Positions 1 to 6,595 are shown, counted from the first letter of the stretch. The stretch is 7,678 nt of DNA from Microcaldota archaeon (GCA_021813025.1 JAKAME010000062.1:1-7678), one strand, 5' to 3'. Numbers and translations: made by a program. Notes: generated from the sequence alone by a model not told the origin.

Positions 1-420
1 AGTTTCGTTTACCTTGTCTTTCCCAAATTCTCTTTTCTTCCACTTCTCCATTGTTTTGGAATCAAACTCTGCATATTTTGAAATTATCAGCATCTCTAGC
101 CCTTGCCTGAGTAAAAGACGTGCAGACCCGTAGTAACCATGGCGAATTAACTCTAACGCAGATGGCATGTTGAACAGAGTTAAATTGAGGAGTGCGTTAT
201 TCATTACAATATTTTCCCGGTAGCTCAGCCCCATCTGATATTTGAGGTGAGTGTGATTTAGATAATAGCCAACAAGACTAAGTTGGCATTCTAGTATAGA
301 TTCTATAAGGTTAATTTTTTCACCAAACTGATGAAAATTATATCTCCATATTTTTTGTCGAACATATCGTAATTTCTTTGGACTGAACGACATATTCCAG
401 CGCGTTTGAGCTTCCCTCAT
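1..420 (-). CDS. Hypothetical alpha-helical protein, partial (C-terminus beyond left edge)
   Basis: An open frame on the minus strand starts at ATG 420-418 and stays open to base 1, giving 140 residues; the stop lies outside the window. An in-frame TAG at 429-427 limits the start. ATG 393-391 is an alternative start, but the TATA-like element at about 445-456 would place transcription near base 425, which fits a short-leader start at 420. I do not recognise the family. The visible part is basic at first (SPKKLRYVRQKIWRYN), then mostly helical and amphipathic. A segment near residues 87-111 (SALELIRHGYYGSARLLLRQ, then GLEML) has the LLRQ-x-LE look seen in several uncharacterised helical proteins. 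No signal peptide or catalytic motif is visible. Codons are AT-rich (TTA, ATA, CTA, AGA), unlike every other gene here, which suggests transfer or an accessory island. I am fairly sure it is a gene and have no basis for a function. Confidence 0.7.
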   Translation of the reverse strand, partial: MREAQTRWNMSFSPKKLRYVRQKIWRYNFHQFGEKINLIESILECQLSLVGYYLNHTHLKYQMGLSYRENIVMNNALLNLTLFNMPSALELIRHGYYGSARLLLRQGLEMLIISKYAEFDSKTMEKWKKREFGKDKVNET

Positions 421-442
421 GTAAGGCTACATCTCATTCTAA

Positions 443-457
443 GATAAAAAATATATG
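443..457 (-). promoter_or_regulatory. TATA-like element for the left-edge gene
   Basis: Read on the minus strand this is an AT-only run (ATATATTTTTTAT). Its centre lies about 30 nt before ATG 420, so with the usual archaeal spacing of roughly 26 nt transcription would begin near base 425 and leave a very short leader. No good Shine-Dalgarno precedes ATG 420, which is consistent with leaderless-type expression. The assignment rests on position and composition only. Confidence 0.4.
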
Positions 458-483
458 CATTGTCTGAAAGATTAAGAAAATCA

Positions 484-523
484 AAATCAGAAAAATAATT
501 TAAAAAATAAAAAGAAAAGAAAA
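484..523 (-). terminator. T-rich archaeal-type terminator region after hppA
   Basis: Just past the hppA stop (538-540), the minus strand reads as a series of T-runs broken by single C, A or AAA (TTTTCTTTTCTTTTTATTTTTT and onward). Oligo-T tracts without a stem are the usual archaeal termination signal. No stable hairpin is visible, as expected for that type. The rest of the 421-537 gap is AT-rich spacer holding the promoter of the left-edge gene. Confidence 0.5.
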
Positions 524-537
524 TTCGCCCGTGCGCC

Positions 538-2637
538 TCAGATAAAGAGCAGCGCGAGGACCATGGTAATCGTCGCGAGCATCTTTATCAGCACGTGCAG
601 GGACGGCCCGGCAGTGTCCTTGAACGGGTCGCCCACCGTGTCGCCGACAACGGCTGCCTTGTGCGCGTCAGAGCCCTTGCCCCCCAGAGCGCCGGTCTCG
701 ATGTATTTCTTGGCGTTGTCCCACGCGCCGCCGGAGTTGTTGAGCACTATGGCCATCATGATGCCTGCGATGGTGCCCACCATGAGGAAGGCCGCCATGG
801 CCTCATACTTGAGCATGAAGCCGACCACGATGGGGAAGAGGATTGCAACCGCACCGGGCAGTATCATCTCCCTCAGGGCCCCCTTGGTGGTGAGGTCCAC
901 GCATGAGGCGTAGTCCGGCTTGACCTTGCCTGACATGATGCCCTTGTTCTTGAACTGCCGGCGCACGTCCTGGATGATGTATTGCGCCGTCTTGCCCACC
1001 GCGCGGATGCACAGCGAGGAGAACAGGAACACCAGCATGGCGCCCAGCATGGCGCCGATGAACACGTCCACCTTGGCGAGGTTCACCACCGTAAAGGCGG
1101 GCAGGCCGCGCTCAACCAGCACCTTGCTCACCTCCTCCATGTAGGCGGAGAAGAGCAGGAAGGCCGCCAGCGCGGCGGAGCCGATGGCGTAGCCCTTGGT
1201 GAGGGCCTTGGTGGTGTTGCCCACAGCATCCAGCTTCTCGGCCTTTTCGCGCACGTGCTTGGCCGAGCCGCTCATCTCCACGATTCCGCCCGCGTTGTCG
1301 GTGATGGGGCCGAAGGTGTCCATGGCCAGGATGTAGGCCGCTGTTGCAAGCATGCCCATGGTGGCAATGGCCGTCCCGTAGAGCCCGCCGTTGGGCACGC
1401 CGGAGTTGGAGCCAAGCCAGAAGGCCACGAAGAGCGCGACAGCAATCGCGATGGTCGCGGCAAAGGTGTTCTCAAGCCCAACCGCAAAGCCGGCGATGAT
1501 ATTGGTTGCCGGGCCGGTCTTGGAGGCCTCGGCAATGGATTTGACCGGCCTGTACTTGTATTCGGTGTAGTATTGGGTGATGTAGACGAAAGCCATTGAG
1601 AGCAGCAGGCCGACCATGCCTGCGGCAAAGAAGTACATGTTGCCGCCCAGCAGCCATTGCACGGCCACGTAGAAGAAAATGGCCGCGATGACGGAGGTCA
1701 CGTAATAGCCGCGGTTGAGGGCGGCCATGGGGTCCTCCTTCTCGCCCGCCTTGACGCTCATCACGCCGATGACGGAGGCGATGATTCCGAACGCGCGCGC
1801 GACGAGGGGGAACATGATGCCCGCCACGCCGAACACCGGATAGAGCGCAATGCCCAGAATCATGGCGCCGATGTTTTCGGCAGCCGTTGACTCGAAGAGG
1901 TCGGCGCCGCGCCCTGCGCAGTCGCCGACATTGTCGCCCACCAAGTCCGCGATGACGGCAGGGTTGCGCGGGTCGTCCTCCGGAATTCCTGCCTCGACTT
2001 TTCCTACGAGGTCGGCGCCCACGTCTGCGGCTTTTGTGTAGATGCCGCCGCCCACCTGGGCGAAGAGGGCCACGAAAGAGGCGCCGAAGCCGAAGCCCAC
2101 GATTTTGAGCGGGGTTTCAAGCGGGTTGTCGCCCAAAAACCAGTAGACGAACGACACGCCCAGAAGGGACATGGCCACAATCAGCAGGCCGGAAACGGCG
2201 CCGCCGCGCATGGCTATTGTTATGGCGCGCGAGATGGAGCTGTCGACAGCAGCAGCCGTGCGCAGATTGGCGCGCACCGCAATCCACATGCCGATGACTC
2301 CGGCAATGGCAGAGCAGGCCGCGCCGATGATGAATGAGAAGGCGGTCTTGAACGCCATGTCCGAGTCATGCGCGAAGTACGCATAGGCCGCGTAGATGAT
2401 GACCGCAGCCGCCAGCGCCATGATGGCGATGGTGGTGTACTGGCGCCTGATGAAGGCCTCGGCCCCCTCGCGGATGGCCCCGGCAATCTCTTGCATTTTG
2501 GCCGGGCCCTTGCTGGAGTCCAGCACGTATTTGGCGAAGTAAAGGGCCACGCCGATGCCGAAGAGGCTGATGACAAAGACCAGCATGATTGGGTCAAGGG
2601 CCATGCCGAACAGCAATGGGATTGTTGGTGCTACCAT
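538..2637 (-). CDS. hppA: Membrane-bound proton-translocating pyrophosphatase, K+-independent type
   Basis: HppA is an integral membrane pump that hydrolyses pyrophosphate to two phosphates and exports H+ (some relatives Na+). The 699 residues match the family's usual 660-770 and are almost wholly transmembrane. The substrate-binding loops are intact: DVGADLVGKVE (205-215), DDPRNPAVIADLVGDNVGD (221-239) followed by CAGRGADLFES, TDNAGGIVEM (446-455), NNSGGAWDNAKK (633-644) and GDTVGDPFKDTAG (665-677). At GNTTKALTKG (473-482), Lys477 sits where K+-dependent enzymes have Ala, so the enzyme is probably K+-independent and H+-pumping. That is a family rule, not a measurement. The start is ATG 2637-2635, with AGGAGGT at 2654-2648, 10 nt upstream. 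A second Met at residue 12 lacks such a site. The gene diverges from the Yip1 gene. It is complete, with no frameshift, and its role would be energy conservation from biosynthetic pyrophosphate. Confidence 0.97.
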   Translation of the reverse strand: MVAPTIPLLFGMALDPIMLVFVISLFGIGVALYFAKYVLDSSKGPAKMQEIAGAIREGAEAFIRRQYTTIAIMALAAAVIIYAAYAYFAHDSDMAFKTAFSFIIGAACSAIAGVIGMWIAVRANLRTAAAVDSSISRAITIAMRGGAVSGLLIVAMSLLGVSFVYWFLGDNPLETPLKIVGFGFGASFVALFAQVGGGIYTKAADVGADLVGKVEAGIPEDDPRNPAVIADLVGDNVGDCAGRGADLFESTAAENIGAMILGIALYPVFGVAGIMFPLVARAFGIIASVIGVMSVKAGEKEDPMAALNRGYYVTSVIAAIFFYVAVQWLLGGNMYFFAAGMVGLLLSMAFVYITQYYTEYKYRPVKSIAEASKTGPATNIIAGFAVGLENTFAATIAIAVALFVAFWLGSNSGVPNGGLYGTAIATMGMLATAAYILAMDTFGPITDNAGGIVEMSGSAKHVREKAEKLDAVGNTTKALTKGYAIGSAALAAFLLFSAYMEEVSKVLVERGLPAFTVVNLAKVDVFIGAMLGAMLVFLFSSLCIRAVGKTAQYIIQDVRRQFKNKGIMSGKVKPDYASCVDLTTKGALREMILPGAVAILFPIVVGFMLKYEAMAAFLMVGTIAGIMMAIVLNNSGGAWDNAKKYIETGALGGKGSDAHKAAVVGDTVGDPFKDTAGPSLHVLIKMLATITMVLALLFI

Positions 2638-2647
2638 AAGGCTTCGA

Positions 2648-2654
2648 ACCTCCT
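2648..2654 (-). promoter_or_regulatory. Shine-Dalgarno site of hppA
   Basis: AGGAGGT on the minus strand, 10 nt before ATG 2637. It is the site that decides the start in favour of Met1 over the internal Met at residue 12. Confidence 0.75.
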
Positions 2655-2659
2655 AAGAA

Positions 2660-2695
2660 ATTATTTAAGAGGTTAGAAAGACCGGCTTTTTAAGC
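2660..2695. promoter_or_regulatory. Divergent promoter region, hppA / Yip1 gene
   Basis: The 90-bp spacer (2638-2727) holds two similar AT-rich elements, TTATTTAAG at 2661-2669 and CTTTTTAAG near 2686-2694. For hppA (minus), the second, read as CTTAAAAAG, would set transcription near 2663 and keep the AGGAGGT in the leader. For the plus gene, the first would set transcription near 2692 and leave a leader of about 36 nt that includes GGAGG at 2716-2720. Each gene would thus use the farther element. The assignment is by spacing only. Confidence 0.45.
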
Positions 2696-2727
2696 TTGCG
2701 CATGCCCTTGCCGTCGGAGGAAATGCC

Positions 2728-3426
2728 ATGAAAACCCACGCAGTGCGCAAAAGAAGCTATGACCACGAGCGCACGCCGCCTGCTGCGCCGGCTGCCGACA
2801 CGCGCACTAACACTCAGAAAGTGATGGGCTTTTTTGGCGAAGTGCTTGAGCTTTCCCTTCATCCGGCAGAAGCGGCTGCACGCGAAGTTGAAGACCCCTG
2901 CGCTGGATACAAAAGCGGTCTGCTCAACCTGGTTCCGAGCTTTTTGATGGCGTTTTTGTTCTTCGGGCTTCTTGTGCTTGCCGCGCCTCCCATGGTGCTG
3001 GCAGGACAGGCGGTGCCTCCATGGGCGGCATGGCTGTTCGGCGGGGTGGTGATGAGCCTCAGCTATGCGTTCATGGCGCTTGTGGTGACAATCACAATCT
3101 ATCTCATGGCCCGCCTGGCTGGCGGCAGCGGAAAGGTTGGCGCCTTGTGGCACCTTGTCACCAAATTGATGGTGCTGCTCAACCTGCTGTGGCTGCTTGC
3201 AGGCCTGCTTTCCCCCTACCTGCCCGGAATCAAGGTTGGCGGAACTTCCTACAGCGTCGGGCAGGTGGCGGTTGACCTCTACTTTGTCTGGGCGCTGGCG
3301 CTCATGCTGCCCGGCGTGTTCGGGCTTTCCAAATACAGGGCGATTGCCGTCTCTGTTCTGTTCTGGGCCCTGTCGCTGGCGCTCAGCGTGCTCACAAGCG
3401 GGATGACGACGGCCGCTGCCGCCTGA
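2728..3426 (+). CDS. Yip1-family multi-pass membrane protein
   Basis: The protein has 232 residues. The first 60 are soluble and polar and include FFGEVLELSLHPAEAA (35-50), the kind of lead-in seen in archaeal Yip1 proteins (FF..V......P.E.F). Five hydrophobic segments follow, at about 65-87, 100-128, 139-163, 180-200 and 204-224, which fits the five-helix Yip1 domain. Eukaryotic Yip1 proteins act in vesicle traffic with Rab GTPases. The prokaryotic members have no established function, so none is assigned here. The start is ATG 2728, with GGAGG at 2716-2720 spaced 7 nt. It is divergent from hppA and convergent with the PIN gene, 25 nt away, with no clear T-tract terminator between them. The family call rests on topology and the N-terminal motif, so it is moderately secure. 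Confidence 0.75.
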   Translation: MKTHAVRKRSYDHERTPPAAPAADTRTNTQKVMGFFGEVLELSLHPAEAAAREVEDPCAGYKSGLLNLVPSFLMAFLFFGLLVLAAPPMVLAGQAVPPWAAWLFGGVVMSLSYAFMALVVTITIYLMARLAGGSGKVGALWHLVTKLMVLLNLLWLLAGLLSPYLPGIKVGGTSYSVGQVAVDLYFVWALALMLPGVFGLSKYRAIAVSVLFWALSLALSVLTSGMTTAAAA

Positions 3427-3451
3427 AGAAACAGGATTAGGAATGGCATTC

Positions 3452-3850
3452 TCATCCGAATTCGAGCTTGTGCTCGTCGCGCAGGAGCACCACTTTGATT
3501 TTCTTCTCCTTCAGCCTTATTTTGAGCGCGCGGTCGTTGGTGGCAACCCATGCGCTGTTTTGCAGGGCGAGGGTGATGAGCGAGCCGTCGGCAGGGCCGT
3601 TGTATGGAAACAGCTTGGCCCGCCCGTCAAGCAGCATCTGCTCAATAATGCGCAGGGCGGCCTTGGCAGGCCTCACTCTTTTTCCATTGGCAGGCCCGCG
3701 AGCCATTGCCTCCAGCTCGTTTTTCACCGGCTGGGCAATTCCTATGACAAATGGCTCGTCCTCCGACAGGCGCTCAAGCTGCGGAAGCACGTCCAGCCCT
3801 GTCTCGAAGGGCAGGAGCCAGAAATTGGTGTCAATGAGAATGGTGCGCAT
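3452..3850 (-). CDS. PIN-domain ribonuclease, Fcf1/VapC9-like archaeal type
   Basis: The protein has 132 residues and is a single PIN domain. The four acidic positions expected for metal-dependent RNA cleavage are present: Asp7 in IDTNF, Glu45 in VKNELEAM, Asp88 in ADGSLITLA and Asp106 in ATNDRALK. The N-terminal DTNFWLLPF and the C-terminal RLKEKKIKVVLLRDEHKLEF strongly resemble the archaeal group related to eukaryotic Fcf1/Utp24, which cuts pre-rRNA. A solitary member like this is more likely a housekeeping RNA-processing nuclease than a toxin, since no antitoxin-like gene adjoins it. The start is ATG 3850-3848, 6 nt after the stop of the upstream secreted-protein gene. A GTGA that overlaps that stop can pair with the 16S tail, so translational coupling is likely. 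The family call is firm; the actual substrate is unknown. Confidence 0.88.
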   Translation of the reverse strand: MRTILIDTNFWLLPFETGLDVLPQLERLSEDEPFVIGIAQPVKNELEAMARGPANGKRVRPAKAALRIIEQMLLDGRAKLFPYNGPADGSLITLALQNSAWVATNDRALKIRLKEKKIKVVLLRDEHKLEFG

Positions 3851-3856
3851 GGAGAA

Positions 3857-5422
3857 TCACTCATTTTTGCTGGTGAAAACGATTCCCAGCAACATTGCCA
3901 TCCCGACTATTGGCAGGGCGCAGGGCAGGCCATAAGGATTTGGCTTGGGGGAAGCGCCTGCGCTGGCTGAGCCGGAAGCGTTGGGGCCGGACGCATTGGC
4001 GGAAGCATTTGCCCTCCTGCTCTCATTCTCCCCTGTGATGGCCTGCGCCTGCGCGCTCACGTTCTGTGAGGAGGGCGGGAGGTTGAGCTGCGCGCGGGCC
4101 ACTTCGGACAAAACGAGCTGCTCAAGCTGGGAGGACTGGTTCTCAAGGCCTGCAAGCTGGTCTGCCGGGATTGGCGGCTGCGCGGATGCCTGCAGGCTGG
4201 AGAAGCTGGCGGAAAGGGCTGCGCTTTGGTTTGAGCCTGCCTTGGCAAGGTAGGAGAGGCCGAGGCGGATTGAAGTAAAGCTGTTGTTGATGTGGGAGGC
4301 GCGCGCGTCATGGTCTGAGAGGGTGGCCAGCAGGGCTGAGGCCTGGGTGTCGAGGTCTGTCTGGCGCGCGAGAGCTGAGCGGATGCGCCCCCCGGCAGCC
4401 AGAGCCTGCGTATCATTGAGCTGCTGCTTCCACAGCATTATGCCTGATGCAAGCGCGGGGTCTGACCACGAGCTGTTGGATGAGGCGAAGCGCACCGCCA
4501 GAGAGATGCGCTTCTGCTCAAGCTCCTTGGACATGGCTGACCAGAGTGACTGGCGGTTCTTGGTGTAGTTGAGCCACGCGGCAGTGGAGGCGGCCAGGGT
4601 CTGGGCGCGCCCTGTCTGAGAGCCGAGCGAATCAAGCGAGGAGGCCAGCTGCCCCCAGCGCTCCTCGAGAGCGCTCCAGTTTGACTCGCCGGTCCAGTTG
4701 GTGCGGGGGCAGTATTCGAAGCACGTGGAGCGGTTGAATTTGGTGCAGTCCTCGTCATAGCGGGTGCGGTAGAGGTCGTTGTGCATGAACTGGTCGAACT
4801 GGGTGCGCGCGGCCGCGAGGTCTGCCTGCACGCTGCGCGCGTAATCCGGAGCGGAGGAGGGGGACTGCAGGGCAGCGTCAAGAGCGTTTAGGCTTTCGTT
4901 GAAATTGGTCCTGCTGGCCTGCCAGCCCACCATGGCCTCCCAGAATCCTTCGGCATTAATCATAGTCTCGGTCTGGGGGTTGGCCTTCGCTGTCTTGACG
5001 CAGCTGGCCTTGTCGAAGCAGGGGAAGCGGTCAACTGCGGTGAGCTGGGCGCAGTAGGCCTCGCAGGGAAGATGGTTGCAGTATGATTGCGGGCTGGCGC
5101 GCAGGGACTGCAGGTCTGCGAGGGCTTGGCGGCTGGAATTCAGCGTATCGTCAAAGCCGGCGCGCGCCAGCAGGTCCTGCTCAAGCAATGGCCGGATTTC
5201 TTCGGAATCCGTGAGCAGGCGGTTGCCCTGCACCGCAAAGCTTTCCTGCCCGTCGAGGGAGATGAGCTGCGCGTCAGGGCCGGCGCCAAGCAGGGGCCGG
5301 GAGCTCAGGGCCATGTCAGGCTCGACATACCCAGATATTTCGGCCGGAATGGCCGCATGAGTGCCTGCGGCCAGCGCGAGCAGGAGAACGGATATGAGCG
5401 TCAGGGAGAATGCCTGGTTCAT
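3857..5422 (-). CDS. Secreted, C-terminally membrane-anchored protein rich in N-glycosylation sequons
   Basis: I do not recognise a domain. From ATG 5422-5420 the protein has 521 residues. It opens with a signal-peptide-like core (MNQAFSLTLISVLLLALAAG, then THAAIP). Eight cysteines lie between residues 115 and 238 in two clusters (C-x4-C-x3-C-x10-C-x5-C and C-x7-C-x3-C), which suits extracellular disulfides. Much of residues 250-460 is Ala/Ser/Leu/Gln-rich and helical, possibly coiled coil. Sixteen N-x-S/T sequons are spread along it. A low-complexity Ala/Ser/Asn/Pro stalk (about 470-496) leads into one transmembrane helix (about 498-516) and a short tail, FTSKNE. This is the layout of a surface protein anchored in the membrane. 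Other starts are possible: ATG 5437 (5 more residues) or TTG 5455 (11 more). None has a Shine-Dalgarno site. I prefer 5422 because a TATA-like TTTGTTTATC near 5448-5457 would start transcription close to it. The PIN gene follows 6 nt later. Confidence 0.8.
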   Translation of the reverse strand: MNQAFSLTLISVLLLALAAGTHAAIPAEISGYVEPDMALSSRPLLGAGPDAQLISLDGQESFAVQGNRLLTDSEEIRPLLEQDLLARAGFDDTLNSSRQALADLQSLRASPQSYCNHLPCEAYCAQLTAVDRFPCFDKASCVKTAKANPQTETMINAEGFWEAMVGWQASRTNFNESLNALDAALQSPSSAPDYARSVQADLAAARTQFDQFMHNDLYRTRYDEDCTKFNRSTCFEYCPRTNWTGESNWSALEERWGQLASSLDSLGSQTGRAQTLAASTAAWLNYTKNRQSLWSAMSKELEQKRISLAVRFASSNSSWSDPALASGIMLWKQQLNDTQALAAGGRIRSALARQTDLDTQASALLATLSDHDARASHINNSFTSIRLGLSYLAKAGSNQSAALSASFSSLQASAQPPIPADQLAGLENQSSQLEQLVLSEVARAQLNLPPSSQNVSAQAQAITGENESRRANASANASGPNASGSASAGASPKPNPYGLPCALPIVGMAMLLGIVFTSKNE

Positions 5423-5574
5423 GAGGGAATGATGCATGATGGGGAAGATAAACAAATCGGTTGGATGCGGCCGGGGGGGAAAACGGCCACAGCCGGACTG
5501 CCGGGCCGGCGCGGGACCCTGACCGGGCCGGCATCGGGCGCTCGAACCCGCCCAAGGCGTTTGGCTTCCCTCTT
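5423..5574. other. GC-rich intergenic stretch with repeated inverted elements
   Basis: This spacer lies between the DHS-like gene and the secreted-protein gene, both read leftward. It holds GGCCG/CGGCC arms (5469-5473 and 5484-5488), GCCGGGCCGGC (5500-5510, an inverted repeat around one G), a second CCGGGCCGGC at 5523-5532, and GGGCG/CGCCC arms (5536-5540 and 5549-5553) with an 8-nt loop. The two ten-base copies are exact direct repeats 22 nt apart and sit in longer imperfect repeats (CTG, then CCGGGCCGGC, then CGGG). It could be a structured 3' or 5' RNA leader, a protein-binding site or a small RNA. There is no T-run as in a typical terminator. Confidence 0.5.
5501..5532. repeat. Short direct repeat CCGGGCCGGC, two copies
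   Basis: Exact ten-base copies occupy 5501-5510 and 5523-5532, a 22-nt period of about two helical turns. Each copy is itself nearly palindromic, so the pair could bind a dimeric protein twice on the same DNA face or fold as RNA stems. Confidence 0.6.
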
Positions 5575-6546
5575 TTACCAGTCCAGTATGTATCCGAACA
5601 TCAGCGGGGCCACTATTGTGGCGTCGGATTCGATGACGAACTTGGGGGTGTCTATGCCCAGCTTGCCCCAGGTAATTTTCTCGTTGGGCACCGCGCCTGA
5701 ATAGGAGCCGTAGCTTGTCGTGGAATCCGAAATCTGGCAGAAATAGCCCCAGCGCGGCACTTCCATTCCCAAGTCCTGCGTCATGAGCGGCACGGCGCAG
5801 ATTGGGAAGTCGCCTGCAATTCCGCCTCCGATTTGGAAGAAGCCGATTGGCCCGCCGGCGGATTCCTTCTTGTACCAGCCCACAAGCTCGTGCATGTAGT
5901 CAAGGCCCGTCTTCACCATGGTGGTGCCCTTGAGCTTGCCCTGCATGGTGCGCGCCACTATGACGTTGCCAAGAGTGGAGTCCTCCCAGCCGGGGACGAA
6001 GATGGGCAGGTTCTTTTCCGCCGCAGCCAGAAGCCACGAGTCTTTCGGCTCGATTTGGTATTCTCCTTTCAGCTTGTCCGAGAGCAGGAGCTGGTAGAAG
6101 TACTCGTGCGGGAAATAGCGCTTGTTTTCCTTCTCCGCCTTCTGCCAGAGGGTGAGCAGGTGGCCCTCTATCTTGCGGAAAGCCTCCTCTTCGGGTATGC
6201 AGGTGTCTGTCACGCGGTTGAAGCCTGCCTCGCCAAGCTCCTGCTCCTGCTCGGGAGTGAGGTGGCGGTAGTCGGGCACGCGCTTGTAGAGCTTGTTCGC
6301 AACTAGGTTGAAGACGTCCTCCTCCAAATTGGCGCCCGTGCAGGTGATTGCATGCACCTTGTTTTGCCTAATCATTTCCGCCAAGGATTTACCCAATTCT
6401 GCGGTTGACATGGCTCCGGCGAGGGTCATGAACATCTTGCCTTTCTTTTTCTCCAGCAGGTCAAGATAAGCTTCGGAAGCGTCGACGACAACTGCCGAAT
6501 TGAAGTGCTTGTAATGGGTTTTGAGGAAATTGCGCAGGAAGGCCAT
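5575..6546 (-). CDS. Deoxyhypusine synthase-family protein, bacterial-like subgroup
   Basis: Classical deoxyhypusine synthase uses NAD and spermidine to put an aminobutyl group on one lysine of aIF5A, the first step of hypusine formation. This 323-residue protein is full length and has the family fold: TLAGAMSTAELG (41-52), the NAD-site TCTGANLEEDVFN (68-80), GWEDSTLGN (186-194), IGGGIAGDFPICA (239-251) and NEKITWGK (288-295), with Lys295 matching the catalytic lysine (human Lys329). It differs from the classical enzyme: GGGIAGDFPI replaces the usual GGGxxKHHI, and YGSYSGA has Tyr at both positions where human has Asp313 and Asp316. That pattern, as I recall it, marks the DHS-like proteins of bacteria, some of which have been reported to make homospermidine. 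The substrate is therefore open. The start is ATG 6546-6544, with GGTGA at 6555-6551. It diverges from the NFACT-R gene. Confidence 0.93.
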   Translation of the reverse strand: MAFLRNFLKTHYKHFNSAVVVDASEAYLDLLEKKKGKMFMTLAGAMSTAELGKSLAEMIRQNKVHAITCTGANLEEDVFNLVANKLYKRVPDYRHLTPEQEQELGEAGFNRVTDTCIPEEEAFRKIEGHLLTLWQKAEKENKRYFPHEYFYQLLLSDKLKGEYQIEPKDSWLLAAAEKNLPIFVPGWEDSTLGNVIVARTMQGKLKGTTMVKTGLDYMHELVGWYKKESAGGPIGFFQIGGGIAGDFPICAVPLMTQDLGMEVPRWGYFCQISDSTTSYGSYSGAVPNEKITWGKLGIDTPKFVIESDATIVAPLMFGYILDW

Positions 6547-6550
6547 TAGT

Positions 6551-6555
6551 TCACC
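6551..6555 (-). promoter_or_regulatory. Shine-Dalgarno site of the DHS-like gene
   Basis: GGTGA on the minus strand, 4 nt before ATG 6546, within GGCGGTGA. It is an archaeal-style site complementary to the 16S rRNA tail and supports this start. Confidence 0.6.
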
Positions 6556-6577
6556 GCCATGTGGAACGGCGAGAAAG

Positions 6578-6587
6578 AATATAATAT
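6578..6587. promoter_or_regulatory. Shared near-symmetric TATA-like element between the DHS-like and NFACT-R genes
   Basis: AATATAATAT is the only AT-rich run in the 62-bp spacer between the two divergent start codons, and it reads as ATATTATATT on the other strand. Its centre is about 36 nt from the DHS-like ATG (predicted start near 6556, a ten-base leader holding GGTGA). It is about 26 nt from the NFACT-R ATG (predicted start at or next to the ATG). One element could serve both directions. Experimental start sites are unknown. Confidence 0.5.
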
Positions 6588-6595
6588 GTCGAGTT

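Noticed and set aside
982..1599. Long open frame on the plus strand opposite hppA
   Set aside because: It is antisense to an unmistakable hppA, and its His/Gly/Arg-rich composition is typical of shadow frames in GC-rich coding DNA.
2665..3153. Open frame on the minus strand opposite the Yip1 gene
   Set aside because: Its composition is implausible, it has no ribosome-binding site, and it would cover the divergent promoter and a well-supported membrane protein.
3452..3850. PIN gene as the toxin of a toxin-antitoxin pair
   Set aside because: There is no small DNA-binding antitoxin-like gene beside it, and its sequence resembles the Fcf1-like processing group instead.
3443..3970. Open frame on the plus strand across the PIN gene
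   Set aside because: It runs antisense to a PIN domain with all four acidic residues and crosses two gene boundaries.
5533..5560. Possible tRNA or tRNA half on the minus strand, from GGGTTCGAGC resembling a T-loop
   Set aside because: The flanking arms pair only as GGGCG/CGCCC around an 8-nt loop, one base out of register with a real T-arm, and no acceptor, D or anticodon arms can be drawn.
5087..5704. Open frame on the plus strand across the signal-peptide region and the GC-rich spacer
   Set aside because: It is antisense to the secreted-protein and DHS-like genes, with an Arg/Gly-rich composition and no family resemblance.
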